A DNA stretch of 62,817 nucleotides from positions 1 through 62,817 of the forward strand of contig WNDY01000020.1 in assembly GCA_009914555.1 (NCBI GenBank), in the 5' to 3' direction. A model generated the notes under the pieces. It saw only the letters and a program-made list of their open reading frames with translations. It did no database searches and was not told the DNA's origin. This stretch comes from Xylophilus sp. (GTDB lineage: Bacteria; Pseudomonadota; Gammaproteobacteria; Burkholderiales; Burkholderiaceae_C). Each line of letters opens with the position of its first letter. Positions within the stretch are counted from its first letter, which is position 1. Both the position numbers and the translations under genes were made by a program. This document shows, piece by piece, positions 19,151 through 28,383 of this stretch.

Positions 19151-21940
19151 ATGTCCGATACGCCCGATCACCAACCGTCGTCGTCCAAAGCCGCAGACGC
19201 GCACCCGCTCGACGCCCTGACCGGCGGCGCGTTCTCGGCAGCCACCTCCGGCGAGCGCGCCGCCCGCATCCGCGACTGGCTGGCGACCAACCCCACGCCC
19301 GAACAGCTCCAGGAAGTGTTCAGGGACCTGAGCCACCGCGACAAGGGTGCCGCCCGCCCGGTGCGCGAGCGCCTCGACGAACTCAAGCGCGCCCGCGGCC
19401 AGGAAGCCATCGCCGCCGAATGGGCCGCCCGCGCCCAGGCCCTGCTCGACGCGCCCAAGCTCAACATCGCCGACGCCCTGGCCTGGCAGCGCGACGCCGC
19501 CCGCGCCGGCGCGCCGCTGTCGCGCGAGCCGCTGTCGGCATTGAAGACCCGGCTGGCCGACCGCGTGAAGGTCATCGAGGACCTGCAGCACCGCGTGCAG
19601 GTCCAGCGCGAGGCCGCCGTGCTGCTGGCCCAGCGCATCGAGGTGCTCTCCACCAAGCCCTGGCGCGACGCCCAGGCCGCGCTGGAGCAGCTGCGCGCCG
19701 ACGTGCAGCGCTGGCAGGACCAGGCCGCCGAGATCACCGGCGACGCTCACTGGGCCAGCGTCGAGGCGCGCTTCCCGCCACTGCTCGACGCCTCGCGCGG
19801 CCAGCTGCTGGTCGTCTGGGACGCCTTCCAGCTCGCCATTGGCCAAGCCGCCGCCGCGGCCGAGGATGCCGCCGCCCCGCTGCCGGCCGTGCCCGTCTGG
19901 GCCGACGAGATCACTGTCGCCCGGGGCGGCGCGCCGGCTGCGGCCGCGGTCGACGCCGCAGCAGCCGCAGGGGCCGAAGGCGCCGCCGCCCGGCCGGCCC
20001 GCGGCCCGCGCGCGCCGGTCGACCCGGCTGTGCGCGAGAAGGCCGTCGCCGCCGTGCGCGAGGCGCTCGCCAGGCTCGAACAGGAAACCGCCGAAGGCCA
20101 CGGCAAGGCCAGCGCCGGTGCGGCCGCCGCGCTGCGCGCCGTGCTCAAGGACCACGGCCGCCACATCGACGACGCGCTGGAGCACCAGGTGCACACCGCG
20201 CTGGTTGCCGCCGGCGAACTCGAAGGCTGGCAGCGCTGGAGCGCCGACAAGGTCCGCGAGGATCTGATCGCCAAGGCCGAGGCCCTGCTCAACCGCCCCG
20301 AGGACCAGTCGCTCGGCGGCCGCAAGATGCAGGAAAGCCTGCGCGCCCTGCGCGAGCAGTGGAAGAAGGTCGACCAGGGCGGCGCCACACCCAACCACGC
20401 GTTGTGGAAACGCTTCGACGAAGCCTGCAACCAGGCCCACAAGGTCGTCGAGGCCTGGCTCGACAAGATCAAGAGCGAGACGGCCGAGCACAAGGCCCGG
20501 CGCGTCGCGCTGATCGACGAGGTGCGTGCCTGGGCCGCGGCCCAGGCCGGCTCGACCGACTGGAAGGGCATTCACCGGGCGCTGCAGCAGTTCGGCAGCC
20601 GCTGGCGCGAAGGCGGCCACGTCGGCGAGAAGATCTTCGCCGACCTGCAGCAGCAGTGGAAGCAGGTGATCGGCGAAGCCGCCGCGCCGCTCGAAGCCGC
20701 GCAGAAGGTCAGTCTGGAGCGCCGGCAGGCGCTGATCGCCGAAGCCGAAGCCATCGGTGCGGCGCCCGCCCTGCGCATCGACGCGGTCAAGAACCTCCAG
20801 CAGCGCTGGCAGGCCGAGGCCCAGTCGGTGCCGCTGGACCGCCGCCAGGAGCAGAAGCTCTGGGACGCCTTCCGCAAGCCGATCGACGACGCCTTCAACC
20901 GCAAGACCGCCGAGCGCGAGAAGACGGTCGGCGAGATCAGCGCGCGCGACCGCGCCGTGCTCGACGCCTCCAGGGCGCTCGAAGCCGCCAACGCCACCGG
21001 CGACGCCCAGCAGATCCGCGTGGCCGTGGCCGCGCTCGAAGCCGCGCTGCGCGGCCAGGCCGTGGGCGCGCCCGCAGCGCCGGCCGGCGATGCCTTCGCC
21101 CGTGCGGCCGAGCAGGCTGCCGCCGCCGAGTTCAGCGAGAGCGGCGAGCCCGCCGGCACGCCGGCGGAGGACCAGCCCGCGCCGCTGCCGGCGCCGGCCG
21201 CCGCACCCGGCGCCGACCTGGTCGCGCCGGACGGCGGCGCCGACGCATCGGCCACGGCCGATACCGGCTCCCGCGCTGCGGACGCTGCGCTCGAGGCCGC
21301 TGCGCCCGCGCCGGTTGCGGCCAGGCGCGTGGTCGCCGTGCGCGGCGACGACCGCCCGGGCAGCAGGAAGGACGCGCAGGCCGCGCCCGCGCGCGGCGGC
21401 AAGTTCGGCGACCGCCGCGGCGGCGGCCCGAACGACCGCGGCGGCCGCTTCGGGGACCGTCCGCCGCGCGAGGACCGCGGCCCGCGCCTGGGCGACGCCG
21501 CCTTCCGCGCCCAGCGCGATGCGCTCGAGCATGCCCAGTCCGCCCTGCGCAAGCTCGCGGCCCAGGCCCATGGCGAGGCGCTGACGCAGCTGCTCGGCGC
21601 GTGGGAACACCGCAACGCCGAGGAGGTGCCGGGCGCGCAGGACCTCGGCGGCCGCGTGGCCCCGGCCGTGCGCGCGTCGTGGACACAGGCGCTGTCCCGC
21701 GCTCCCGAGGGCGAGGCCGGCGAAGCCCTGCTGCGCCTGGAAATCGCGGCCGAGGTTCCCACGCCGGCCGAGCAGGTCGGCGCGCGCCGCGCGCTGCAGC
21801 TCCAGCTGCTGACCCGCCGCAACGACCCGCAGCCGGCCGAGACCTGGGGCCAGGACACGGCCCGCGTGCTGGCCAGCCCGAGCAGCGCAGGTCAGGCGCG
21901 ACGACTCCAGGCGGCCCTCAAGGTGCTGCTCAGGAAATGA
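19151..21940 (+). CDS. Large DUF349-repeat protein
   Basis: 929 residues, largely alpha-helical and rich in Ala, Arg, Gln and Trp, with repeated DUF349-type segments of the form W...A..A..L...W. Examples are EQWKKVDQGGATPNHALWKRFDEACN and related copies about 70 residues apart, given here only in part. From about residue 745 to 780 there is an Arg/Gly-rich tract with GGKFGDRRGGG and DRGGRFGDRPP, reminiscent of RGG RNA-binding tails. No signal peptide. The function of DUF349 proteins is unknown. It overlaps the next gene by ATGA, so the two are translationally coupled. Confidence 0.85.
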   Translation: MSDTPDHQPSSSKAADAHPLDALTGGAFSAATSGERAARIRDWLATNPTPEQLQEVFRDLSHRDKGAARPVRERLDELKRARGQEAIAAEWAARAQALLDAPKLNIADALAWQRDAARAGAPLSREPLSALKTRLADRVKVIEDLQHRVQVQREAAVLLAQRIEVLSTKPWRDAQAALEQLRADVQRWQDQAAEITGDAHWASVEARFPPLLDASRGQLLVVWDAFQLAIGQAAAAAEDAAAPLPAVPVWADEITVARGGAPAAAAVDAAAAAGAEGAAARPARGPRAPVDPAVREKAVAAVREALARLEQETAEGHGKASAGAAAALRAVLKDHGRHIDDALEHQVHTALVAAGELEGWQRWSADKVREDLIAKAEALLNRPEDQSLGGRKMQESLRALREQWKKVDQGGATPNHALWKRFDEACNQAHKVVEAWLDKIKSETAEHKARRVALIDEVRAWAAAQAGSTDWKGIHRALQQFGSRWREGGHVGEKIFADLQQQWKQVIGEAAAPLEAAQKVSLERRQALIAEAEAIGAAPALRIDAVKNLQQRWQAEAQSVPLDRRQEQKLWDAFRKPIDDAFNRKTAEREKTVGEISARDRAVLDASRALEAANATGDAQQIRVAVAALEAALRGQAVGAPAAPAGDAFARAAEQAAAAEFSESGEPAGTPAEDQPAPLPAPAAAPGADLVAPDGGADASATADTGSRAADAALEAAAPAPVAARRVVAVRGDDRPGSRKDAQAAPARGGKFGDRRGGGPNDRGGRFGDRPPREDRGPRLGDAAFRAQRDALEHAQSALRKLAAQAHGEALTQLLGAWEHRNAEEVPGAQDLGGRVAPAVRASWTQALSRAPEGEAGEALLRLEIAAEVPTPAEQVGARRALQLQLLTRRNDPQPAETWGQDTARVLASPSSAGQARRLQAALKVLLRK

Positions 21941-22380
21941 CGGCGGCGACCGGGGCCGGCCTTGCCATCCGCTCGTTCGCCGACGCGGACGAGTCTGCCG
22001 TCATCGCGCTGTGGCATGCCTGCGGGCTGGTGCGGCCGTGGAACGATCCGCAGCGCGACATCGCCCGCAAGCGCACGGTGCAGCCGGAGCTGTTCCTCGT
22101 CGCCACGCTCGACGGCGCGGTGGTCGGCAGTGCGATGACCGGCTACGACGGCCACCGCGGCTGGGTCTACTACCTGGCCGTGGCGCCCGAGCGGCAGGGC
22201 CTGGCCATCGGCCGGCGCCTCATGGCCGAGGCCGAGCGCCTACTGCTGGCGCTGGGCTGCCCCAAGATCAACGTGCAGGTGCGCGGCACCAACCTGGGCG
22301 TGATCGCGTTTTACGACAAGCTCGGCTTCGCGCCCGATGGCGCAACCGGCCTGGGCAAGCGGCTGATTCCCGATGATTGA
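21937..22380 (+). CDS. ypeA: GNAT-family acetyltransferase YpeA
   Basis: 147 residues. It contains CGLVRPWNDPQRDIARK, YDGHRGWVYYLAV and the acetyl-CoA-binding RQGLAIGRRLM, all shared with E. coli YpeA, and ends LGKRLIPDD. The substrate is unknown. Its ATG overlaps the TGA of the DUF349 gene. Confidence 0.92.
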   Translation: MTAATGAGLAIRSFADADESAVIALWHACGLVRPWNDPQRDIARKRTVQPELFLVATLDGAVVGSAMTGYDGHRGWVYYLAVAPERQGLAIGRRLMAEAERLLLALGCPKINVQVRGTNLGVIAFYDKLGFAPDGATGLGKRLIPDD

Positions 22381-22482
22381 ACGTCGTGCCGCGCGGCATG
22401 CCTGCTGCCGGTCGCCACGATCTTCGGTTATGGTGCGCACTGCTGCCTTGTCCAATCCGCATCCTCAACAGGAGATTCGCGC

Positions 22483-22731
22483 ATGTTTTCCTTCATCGGC
22501 ACGATCATCGTCGGTTTCATCGTGGGCCTGATCGCACGGGCCATCAAGCCCGGCGACGACAAACTCGGCTGGATCTGGACCATCTTGCTGGGCATTGCCG
22601 GCTCGCTGCTGGCCGGCTACGTGGGACAGGCGGCCGGCTGGTACGCCGCGGGCCAGCCGGCAGGCTGGATCGCCTCGGTGGTCGGCGCCATCGTGCTGCT
22701 GTTCATCGTGCAGGTGGTGCGCAAGAAGTAG
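22483..22731 (+). CDS. GlsB/YeaQ/YmgE-family stress-response membrane protein
   Basis: 82 residues with three hydrophobic segments and the family pattern GLIARAIKPGDDKLGWIWTI near the first loop. It is an inner-membrane protein of unknown action linked to general stress in enterobacteria. AGGAGA lies 9 nt before the ATG. Confidence 0.92.
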   Translation: MFSFIGTIIVGFIVGLIARAIKPGDDKLGWIWTILLGIAGSLLAGYVGQAAGWYAAGQPAGWIASVVGAIVLLFIVQVVRKK

Positions 22732-22751
22732 TCCCGGCTGATGCCAGGCCG

Positions 22752-22802
22752 GGGGTATGTGCATGAGGCGCTTGAATACAGTGCGCATCAGATGCATACC
22801 CC
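22752..22802. repeat. Paired-box element with inverted boxes
   Basis: GGGGTAT at 22752-22758 faces ATACCCC at 22796-22802. The first bases of GTAT and ATAC are 41 bp apart, exactly as in the element at 26879. The arms extend into GTGCAT and ATGCAT. It lies between the GlsB-type gene and the terminator at 22896. Confidence 0.65.
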
Positions 22803-22895
22803 TTAAATATCTTGGAGTCCGGCCAGTGCGCAGTGCCGGTCAGTAACGCGCTGGCTGGCATTCCTTTGGTACACCTACGCCGGGCCGTGCCAAGG

Positions 22896-22928
22896 AAAAA
22901 GGGAACGTGTTCAACACGTTCCCTTTTT
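22896..22928. terminator. Strong bidirectional terminator downstream of tRNA-Asn
   Basis: A perfect inverted repeat: AAAAAGGGAACGTGT at 22896-22910 pairs with its complement at 22914-22928 with a 3-nt loop. Read on the minus strand it ends the tRNA transcript; the T-run on both sides suits either direction. Confidence 0.9.
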
Positions 22929-22964
22929 AACCTGACTGGCGTTGCCCCGGGCGCTGCTTCGTTG

Positions 22965-23040
22965 TGGCTCCTCGACCTGGGCTCGAACCAGGGACCTACG
23001 GATTAACAGTCCGGCGCTCTACCGACTGAGCTATCGAGGA
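22965..23040 (-). tRNA. tRNA-Asn (anticodon GTT)
   Basis: The minus strand folds into a standard cloverleaf: acceptor TCCTCGA pairs with TCGAGGA, D-arm AGCTCAGTCGGTAGAGC, anticodon loop CTGTTAA with GTT, T-arm GGTTCGAGCC, discriminator G and an encoded CCA (22965-22967). Without CCA the gene ends at 22968. Confidence 0.97.
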
Positions 23041-23101
23041 ACAAGCCTTCAATTATATACACGGAATAAACGCGGTCCGATGCGGCCGGCGGCTTTTTCG
23101 T

Positions 23102-24016
23102 TCACGAAGCCAGGGCGGCCTGCAGCTGTGCAGCCGCCGCTTCCGGGTCGTCCGCCGCCACCAGCGCGCGGACCACGGCGATCGAGCCGACGCCCGTGGC
23201 CTTGATCTCGGAGAAGCGCGGCAGGTCGATGCCGCCGATGGCTACCAGCGGGTAGTGCGACAGCAGCCGCGCATACGCCGCGAGCCGGCCTACGCCCTGC
23301 GGCGCGGTGGGCATGCGCTTGAGCGTCGTCGGGAAGACCGCGCCCAGCGCGACGTAGCTCGGCGCCACCGCATCGGCCCGCAGCATCTCGGCATAGCCGT
23401 GCGTGCTCACGCCCAGCCGCACGCCGCTGGCGCGCAGCACGGCCAGTTCGGTCGGCGTGAGCGCGTCCAGGTCTTCCTGGCCGAGGTGCACGCCCCAGGC
23501 GCCGGCTGCGATGGCAGTGCGCCAGTGGTCGTTGATGAAGAGCTGCGCGCCGGTGCCGGCGACGGCTGCGATCGCGGCCTCGACTTCGCGCTTCACGGCT
23601 TCGGCATCGTCCGACTTGAAGCGCAACTGCACGGTCGGCACGCCGGCGCGGGCCATGCGGCCGACCCAGGCTGCGTCCGGCAGCACGGCATAGAGGCCGA
23701 GCGACTGCGGGCAGGCCGGGAAGCCGTCGGTGCGCAGGGTCGCCGGATCGCGCAGGCCGAAGTCCTGCGGCGCATCGGGCCAGGCCGCGGGGTCGAAGCG
23801 GCCGGTGCGCTCGCTGCGGCGCTGCCAGGCCCGGGCCAGCACTTCGGCGTCGATCGGGATGAAGCCCAGGGCGCTGCAGGCCTGCAGTGCGGCGCGGTAG
23901 ACCGGCGCGTCGGACTGCGCTGGCGGTGCGGGCAACAGTTCCCAGCCGCTGCCGAAGCGGCCGCTGTGTGCTTCGACGATGGCTGCGGCCAGCTCGCCAA
24001 TGTCCGGATCAGTCAT
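23102..24016 (-). CDS. thiE: Thiamine phosphate synthase
   Basis: 304 residues, longer than the usual 210. The C-terminal two-thirds form the TIM barrel with [24 protein letters not shown] and [11 protein letters not shown]. The first 100 residues are an extra N-terminal part common in Burkholderiales ThiE proteins. The enzyme joins HMP-pyrophosphate and thiazole phosphate. Its ATG overlaps the end of thiG by 8 nt, making it the last gene of thiO-thiS-thiG-thiE. Confidence 0.9.
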   Translation of the reverse strand: MTDPDIGELAAAIVEAHSGRFGSGWELLPAPPAQSDAPVYRAALQACSALGFIPIDAEVLARAWQRRSERTGRFDPAAWPDAPQDFGLRDPATLRTDGFPACPQSLGLYAVLPDAAWVGRMARAGVPTVQLRFKSDDAEAVKREVEAAIAAVAGTGAQLFINDHWRTAIAAGAWGVHLGQEDLDALTPTELAVLRASGVRLGVSTHGYAEMLRADAVAPSYVALGAVFPTTLKRMPTAPQGVGRLAAYARLLSHYPLVAIGGIDLPRFSEIKATGVGSIAVVRALVAADDPEAAAAQLQAALAS

Positions 24017-24815
24017 GGTCGTGGTGCCAGAAAGGGGTGCCGAGCACCGGCGTGCTGGGCTGGGCGCTGCCCTGCGCCGCCATGGCGCCGGCACGGAAGG
24101 CCGCACGGCCGGCGGCCACGGCGTCGGCGAATGCGCCAGCCATGGCCACGGCATCCTGGGCCAGGGCCACCGCGGTGTTGAGCAGCACGCCGTCGTAGCC
24201 CCATTCCATGACTTGGCAGGCATGCGACGGCAGGCCGAGCCCGGCATCGACCAGCAGGGGCACGTCGAGCCGCTCGCGCAGCATCTGCAGCGCATACGGG
24301 TTGACCGGCCCGCGGCCGGTGCCGATGGGCGCGGCCCAGGGCATCACGGCCTGGCAGCCCACATCGACCAGGCGCTGGCAGAGCACGAGGTCCTCGGTGC
24401 AGTAGGGCAGCACCTGGAAGCCGTCGTTGACCAGCAGCCGTGCGGCCTCGACCAGGTTGAGCGTGTCGGGCTGCAGGGTGTAGTCGTCGCCGATGAGTTC
24501 GAGCTTGATCCAGGGCGTGTCGAACACTTCGCGCGCCATCTGCGCAGTGGCGACCGCTTCCTGGATGCCGTGGCAGCCAGCGGTGTTGGGCAGCACGGGC
24601 ACGCCGAGCTTTCTCAGCAGCTCCCAGAAGCCGCTGCCCGATTCGGCCGGGTTGCTGCCCTGGCGGCGCAGCGATGCGGTCAGCATGGCCGGCCGGGCGC
24701 GCCGCACCGCGGCTTCGAGTACGGCCGGGGAGGCATAGCGCGCGGTGCCGAGCAGCAGCCGGCTCTGGAAGGTTTGCCCATAGAGGACGAGGGGGTCGGT
24801 GGATGCGGTACTCAT
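24009..24815 (-). CDS. thiG: Thiazole synthase
   Basis: 268 residues with [21 protein letters not shown] near the N-terminus (given in part), [12 protein letters not shown], and the conserved IKLELIGDD and [19 protein letters not shown] motifs split across the barrel. It forms the thiamine thiazole from deoxyxylulose phosphate, dehydroglycine and ThiS-thiocarboxylate. It lies between thiS (14-bp gap) and thiE (overlap). Confidence 0.96.
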   Translation of the reverse strand: MSTASTDPLVLYGQTFQSRLLLGTARYASPAVLEAAVRRARPAMLTASLRRQGSNPAESGSGFWELLRKLGVPVLPNTAGCHGIQEAVATAQMAREVFDTPWIKLELIGDDYTLQPDTLNLVEAARLLVNDGFQVLPYCTEDLVLCQRLVDVGCQAVMPWAAPIGTGRGPVNPYALQMLRERLDVPLLVDAGLGLPSHACQVMEWGYDGVLLNTAVALAQDAVAMAGAFADAVAAGRAAFRAGAMAAQGSAQPSTPVLGTPFWHHDHD

Positions 24816-24829
24816 GCTTTGCGGAAGGT

Positions 24830-25027
24830 TCAGCCGCCCGTCACGGGCGCGATGATTTCGACGCGGTCGCCGTCGTGCAGCGTATGCACGGCATGGCGGG
24901 TGCGCGGCACGAAGGTGGTATTGACCGCGACGGCGAACGGCGGCCTGGCCGCGATGCGCGCGATGGCGTCGGCGACGGTGGCGCCGTCCGGCAGGTCGTG
25001 CGGTGCCTGGTTGATGACAACGTTCAT
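24830..25027 (-). CDS. thiS: Sulfur carrier protein ThiS
   Basis: 65 residues from the ATG at 25027, beta-grasp fold, ending in the obligatory Gly-Gly (VTGG) that is adenylated and thiocarboxylated. It donates sulfur to ThiG. The frame continues upstream but an earlier start would add an unrelated arginine/lysine-rich leader. It lies 10 bp downstream of thiO. Confidence 0.95.
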   Translation of the reverse strand: MNVVINQAPHDLPDGATVADAIARIAARPPFAVAVNTTFVPRTRHAVHTLHDGDRVEIIAPVTGG

Positions 25028-25037
25028 GGGCGGTCTC

Positions 25038-26123
25038 TCAAGCTTCTTCGATGCGCAGCTGCCATGCCTGGGCATGCGGCGTGGCGCCGGTGGCGATGAC
25101 GTCGAGCGTGGCGTCCAGCAGCGCCGGCGAGATCATGAAGCCGTGGCGGTAGAGGCCGTTGACCTGCAGCCGCCGCGGGCCGATGCGCCGGATGGCCGGC
25201 AGGTTGTCCGGCAGCGTGGGGCGGGCCTGGGTTGCGATCTCGACGATGCGCGCTTCGGCGAAGCCGCTGTGCACCGCATAGGCGGCGCTCAGCAGTTCGA
25301 GCGTGGAGCGCACGGACGGCGGCGACAGGTCGTCGGACTCGATCTCGGTCGCGCCGATGACGAACAGGTGGTCTTCCTTCGGCGCGATGTAGATCGGGTA
25401 GCGCGGATGCACCAGCCGCGTGGGCCGCTGCAGCGTGACCTCGGGTGCATGCACGCGGGCGACCTCGCCACGGACGCCGCGCAGGTCCTTCCATGCGCCC
25501 CGTGCGCCCAGGCCGCGGCAATCGATCAGCCAGCCCGGTGCATCGGCGGCGAAATCCTCCGGCGTGCGCGGGCTGTTCCAGTGCAGCGCCACGCCCAGCC
25601 GCCGCAGCGTGACGAGCAGGGCGGACAGCAGCTGCCGGTTGTCGAGCTGGCCTTCGTCCGGCAGATACACCCCACGGTTGAATCGGCCAGCGAGTGCAGG
25701 CTCTGCGTTGGCAAGGCATACCCCGTCAAGCGCCTTCAATGCCGGTAGCCCGGGAATGCGCTGCTGGTTGTGCTCCAGCTGCCGCTGCAGGCGCGCCGCC
25801 TCGGCCGCGTCCTGCCGGTGCCAGACGATCAGCGTGCCGTTGCGCTGGAAGAAGACCGGCGCGTCGAGCTGCGCCAGCAGCTGCGGCCAGCGTTCCAGCG
25901 CGTAGCGGCCCATGCGCACGACGCCCGGCTCGGTGATGGCCGATTCGGCCAGCGGCGCGAGCATGGCTGCGGCCACGCGGGCGGCGGCGCCGTCGGCGTC
26001 GGGTCCGCCGGCGTCATGCACGGTGACCTGGTGGCCGTCGCGCGCCAGCGCCAGCGCCAGCAGCCGGCCCATGAGGCCGGCGCCGAGGAGGGTGAAGGAG
26101 GTGGGTGGGATGCTGCTGCTCAT
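25038..26123 (-). CDS. thiO: FAD-dependent glycine oxidase ThiO
   Basis: 361 residues of the D-amino-acid-oxidase type. The FAD motif is LLGAGLMGRLLALALARDG near residues 12-30 and the C-terminal NGLYRHGFMISPALLD is typical of ThiO. It oxidises glycine to the iminoacetate used by ThiG. It is the first gene of the thiO-S-G-E operon, divergent from thiD with only 51 bp between, which leaves no room for a TPP riboswitch. Residues about 133-153 overlap a paired-box element; they keep plausible protein sequence but use rare codons (GTA, CTT, CGA, GCA). Confidence 0.92.
   Translation of the reverse strand: MSSSIPPTSFTLLGAGLMGRLLALALARDGHQVTVHDAGGPDADGAAARVAAAMLAPLAESAITEPGVVRMGRYALERWPQLLAQLDAPVFFQRNGTLIVWHRQDAAEAARLQRQLEHNQQRIPGLPALKALDGVCLANAEPALAGRFNRGVYLPDEGQLDNRQLLSALLVTLRRLGVALHWNSPRTPEDFAADAPGWLIDCRGLGARGAWKDLRGVRGEVARVHAPEVTLQRPTRLVHPRYPIYIAPKEDHLFVIGATEIESDDLSPPSVRSTLELLSAAYAVHSGFAEARIVEIATQARPTLPDNLPAIRRIGPRRLQVNGLYRHGFMISPALLDATLDVIATGATPHAQAWQLRIEEA
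25665..25724 (-). repeat. Paired GTAT-box element, 53-bp direct spacing, inside thiO
   Basis: ATAC starts at 25665 and 25718, exactly 53 bp apart; the second is ATACCCC, the first ATACACCCC. On the coding strand this gives GGGGTATG and GGGGTGTATC. Codons across the element are atypical for the window. Confidence 0.7.
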
Positions 26124-26174
26124 CTTTTTCTGATCGGCTCAGGACGACGCCATGCATCGCCCATAATTTTCACC

Positions 26175-27029
26175 ATGACGAATTCCCACGCGCAGGCCGG
26201 CGCGCAGCGCTATGTGCGGCTGCTGTCCATCGCCGGCTCCGACAGCGGCGGCGGCGCCGGCATCCAGGCCGACCTCAAGACCTTCGCCGCGCTCGGCGGC
26301 TACGGCATGACGGCCATCACCGCGATCACCGCGCAGAACACGCTGGGCGTGCACGGCATCCACGGCATCCCGCCCGAGACGGTGCGCGCGCAGATCGACG
26401 CGGTGGCCGGGGACATCGGCGTCGACGCGGTCAAGATCGGCATGCTGGCGAGCCCCGGGATCGTGCGCGTGGTGGCCGAGGCCATCGACCGCCACGGCCT
26501 GTCCAACGTGGTGCTCGACCCGGTCATGGTCGCCACCAGCGGCGACCGGCTGATCGCCGAGGAGACGGTGGCCGTGCTGGTGCGCGAGCTGTTCCCGCGC
26601 GTGGCGCTGGTCACGCCGAACCTCGACGAGGCCGCGCTGCTGCTGGACCGCGCCATTCCCGACGCGCAGGCGCTCGATGCGGCGGCCGACGGCCTGCTCG
26701 CGCTCGGCGCACGCGCGGTGCTGGTCAAGGGCGGACACCTGCCGGGCGATGAGGTGACCGACGTGCTCGCGCAGGCCGGCGGCGCGCGCCTGCGGCTGGC
26801 GTCCCCGCGGATCGCCAGCGAGAACGTGCACGGCACCGGCTGCACGCTGTCGTCGGCCATCGCTGCGCATCTGGGCGGGGGTATGGGCCTGGAGCCGGCG
26901 GTACAAGCCGGCCGTGGTTACATACTTCGCGCCATCGCAGCGGGGGCCGACGTGCTGACGGGCCGGGGCCATGGTCCGCTCAACCATGGGCACGCGCCGC
27001 TGCCACAGCGGAAAGTGGCGGCGGGCTAG
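26175..27029 (+). CDS. thiD: Hydroxymethylpyrimidine/phosphomethylpyrimidine kinase
   Basis: 284 residues of the ribokinase fold. SIAGSDSGGGAGIQADLKTF near the start and ENVHGTGCTLSSAIAAHL near the end (anion hole and catalytic Asp region) are diagnostic. It phosphorylates HMP twice for thiamine synthesis. Divergent from thiO. The 3' end overlaps the convergent cytX by 50 bp. Residues about 235-252 overlap an inverted paired-box element. Confidence 0.95.
   Translation: MTNSHAQAGAQRYVRLLSIAGSDSGGGAGIQADLKTFAALGGYGMTAITAITAQNTLGVHGIHGIPPETVRAQIDAVAGDIGVDAVKIGMLASPGIVRVVAEAIDRHGLSNVVLDPVMVATSGDRLIAEETVAVLVRELFPRVALVTPNLDEAALLLDRAIPDAQALDAAADGLLALGARAVLVKGGHLPGDEVTDVLAQAGGARLRLASPRIASENVHGTGCTLSSAIAAHLGGGMGLEPAVQAGRGYILRAIAAGADVLTGRGHGPLNHGHAPLPQRKVAAG
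26879..26929. repeat. Paired-box element with inverted boxes, inside thiD
   Basis: GGGGTAT at 26879-26885 faces ATACTTC at 26923-26929; the GTAT-to-ATAC offset is 41 bp, the same as at 22752. CCGGC and GCCGG form a small palindrome between. Codons GTA, CAA, CGT, GGT, ATA and CTT here are unusual for the gene. Confidence 0.55.
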
Positions 27030-28284
27030 GCGCTCGGCGCGTCGCCCGCGCCAGCACGAAAGTCACCGCCAGGGTCGGCAATGCCGCGCCCCAGCCCGGC
27101 GCCCAGCGCGCCAGTGCGTGGTAGAGCGCGATGCCGCCGATCCACAGCGCGGCAGCGCGCCAGTCGGTGCGGCGTTCGGCCGAGGGCGCCGCGGCCGCGC
27201 CGGCGCCGAGCCGTCCGAGGATCACGCCATAGAGCGGCACGAAGACCGAACTCAGCAGCAGGAACGGCTCCAGGCTGTGCATCGGCAGCGCCAGCGCGAG
27301 TCCGGTGCACAGCACCGCCAGCAGCAGACCCCAGCGTCGGACGCTCCAGCGCGGCAGCAGGCTGTGGGCCGAGACCGAGCCCGAATACACATCGCCGTAG
27401 GCATTGTCGAGTTCGTCGATGAGGATCAGCCCCAGCGCCACCAGCCCGCCCTGGGCCAGCAGCAGGGCCGCGACCAGCTCGGTGCCGGGCGCCGACACGC
27501 TGGCCACCAGCACCCCCAGGCCGTAGCACCAGACGTTGGCGACCAGGTAGCCGAGCCAGGTGCCGCCGAAGGCGCCACGGGCCGACCTGCCATGCCGCGC
27601 ATAGTCGGCCACCAGCGGCAGCCACGACACCGGCATGGCGACCACCAGGTCGATGGCCGAGAGCATGCCCATGCTGCCGTCGCCGCCGTGCCGCCAGAAC
27701 GCGCCCCCATCCTGCTGCGCCAGCACCTGGGCGAACTGCCAGCTCAGCCAGGCCAGCGACACCACGACCAGCGGCAGCCCGAAGCGTCCGACGAAGCGGC
27801 GCACCAGCCCGAGCATCGAGCCACCGAGCAGTGCCACCAGCACCGCGCCCCAGAGCAGCGTGGCGGCCACCGTCGCGCCGCCGAGGCCGAAGGCCCGCTG
27901 CGCGATGGCCGCCGTACCGTCGCGCATGACGACGATCTCGAACGTGGTCCAGCCGACGAGCTGCACGATGTTGAGCACCACCGGCAGCCGGGCGAACGCG
28001 CTGCCGTAGGCAGCGTGCATCAGGCCCGCGCTGGAGAGGCCGCTGGTGCAGGCGATGCGCGCGGTCCAGCCCAGCAGCGCCGCGCCCAGGGCCGAGCCGG
28101 CCAGGATGGCAGCGGCCGCTTCGCGCGTTCCCACGGCCGGCACCAGGTAGGCGCCGACCTGCATCACCAGCAGGCCCACGCCCAGGCTGAACCAGAGCGC
28201 GGCATGCGTGTTCCAGCCGAAGACGCGCTGCTCGGCCGGCACCGGCGCGAGCGCCGCGTTGGCGGGGGAGGTGGATGTTGGCAT
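26980..28284 (-). CDS. cytX: NCS1-family permease, probable hydroxymethylpyrimidine transporter CytX
   Basis: 434 residues with about twelve hydrophobic segments. NCS1 features include ERVFGWNTHAALWFSLG-like N-terminal sequence (here RVFGWNTHAALWFSLGVG) and QLVGWTTFEIVVMRDG. CytX proteins import the thiamine pyrimidine HMP, and the TPP riboswitch in the leader supports that here. ATG at 28284 was chosen because the longer frame would start inside the riboswitch. It converges on thiD, so the imported pyrimidine would be used by its neighbour. Confidence 0.9.
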   Translation of the reverse strand: MPTSTSPANAALAPVPAEQRVFGWNTHAALWFSLGVGLLVMQVGAYLVPAVGTREAAAAILAGSALGAALLGWTARIACTSGLSSAGLMHAAYGSAFARLPVVLNIVQLVGWTTFEIVVMRDGTAAIAQRAFGLGGATVAATLLWGAVLVALLGGSMLGLVRRFVGRFGLPLVVVSLAWLSWQFAQVLAQQDGGAFWRHGGDGSMGMLSAIDLVVAMPVSWLPLVADYARHGRSARGAFGGTWLGYLVANVWCYGLGVLVASVSAPGTELVAALLLAQGGLVALGLILIDELDNAYGDVYSGSVSAHSLLPRWSVRRWGLLLAVLCTGLALALPMHSLEPFLLLSSVFVPLYGVILGRLGAGAAAAPSAERRTDWRAAALWIGGIALYHALARWAPGWGAALPTLAVTFVLARATRRAPSPPPLSAVAAARAHG

Positions 28285-28383
28285 GTCGGCTCCGTCTTTG
28301 CAGGCGCAAGCAGGAGGAGCGAACGACGGGGGCCGGGACGGCATGCGGCGGCATGCGGTGGAGAACGCGCCCGGTCCGGGCCT

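Noticed and set aside
18761..21610. A long minus-strand open frame opposite the DUF349 gene
   Set aside because: GC-skewed codon shadow; the plus frame has the coherent DUF349 pattern.
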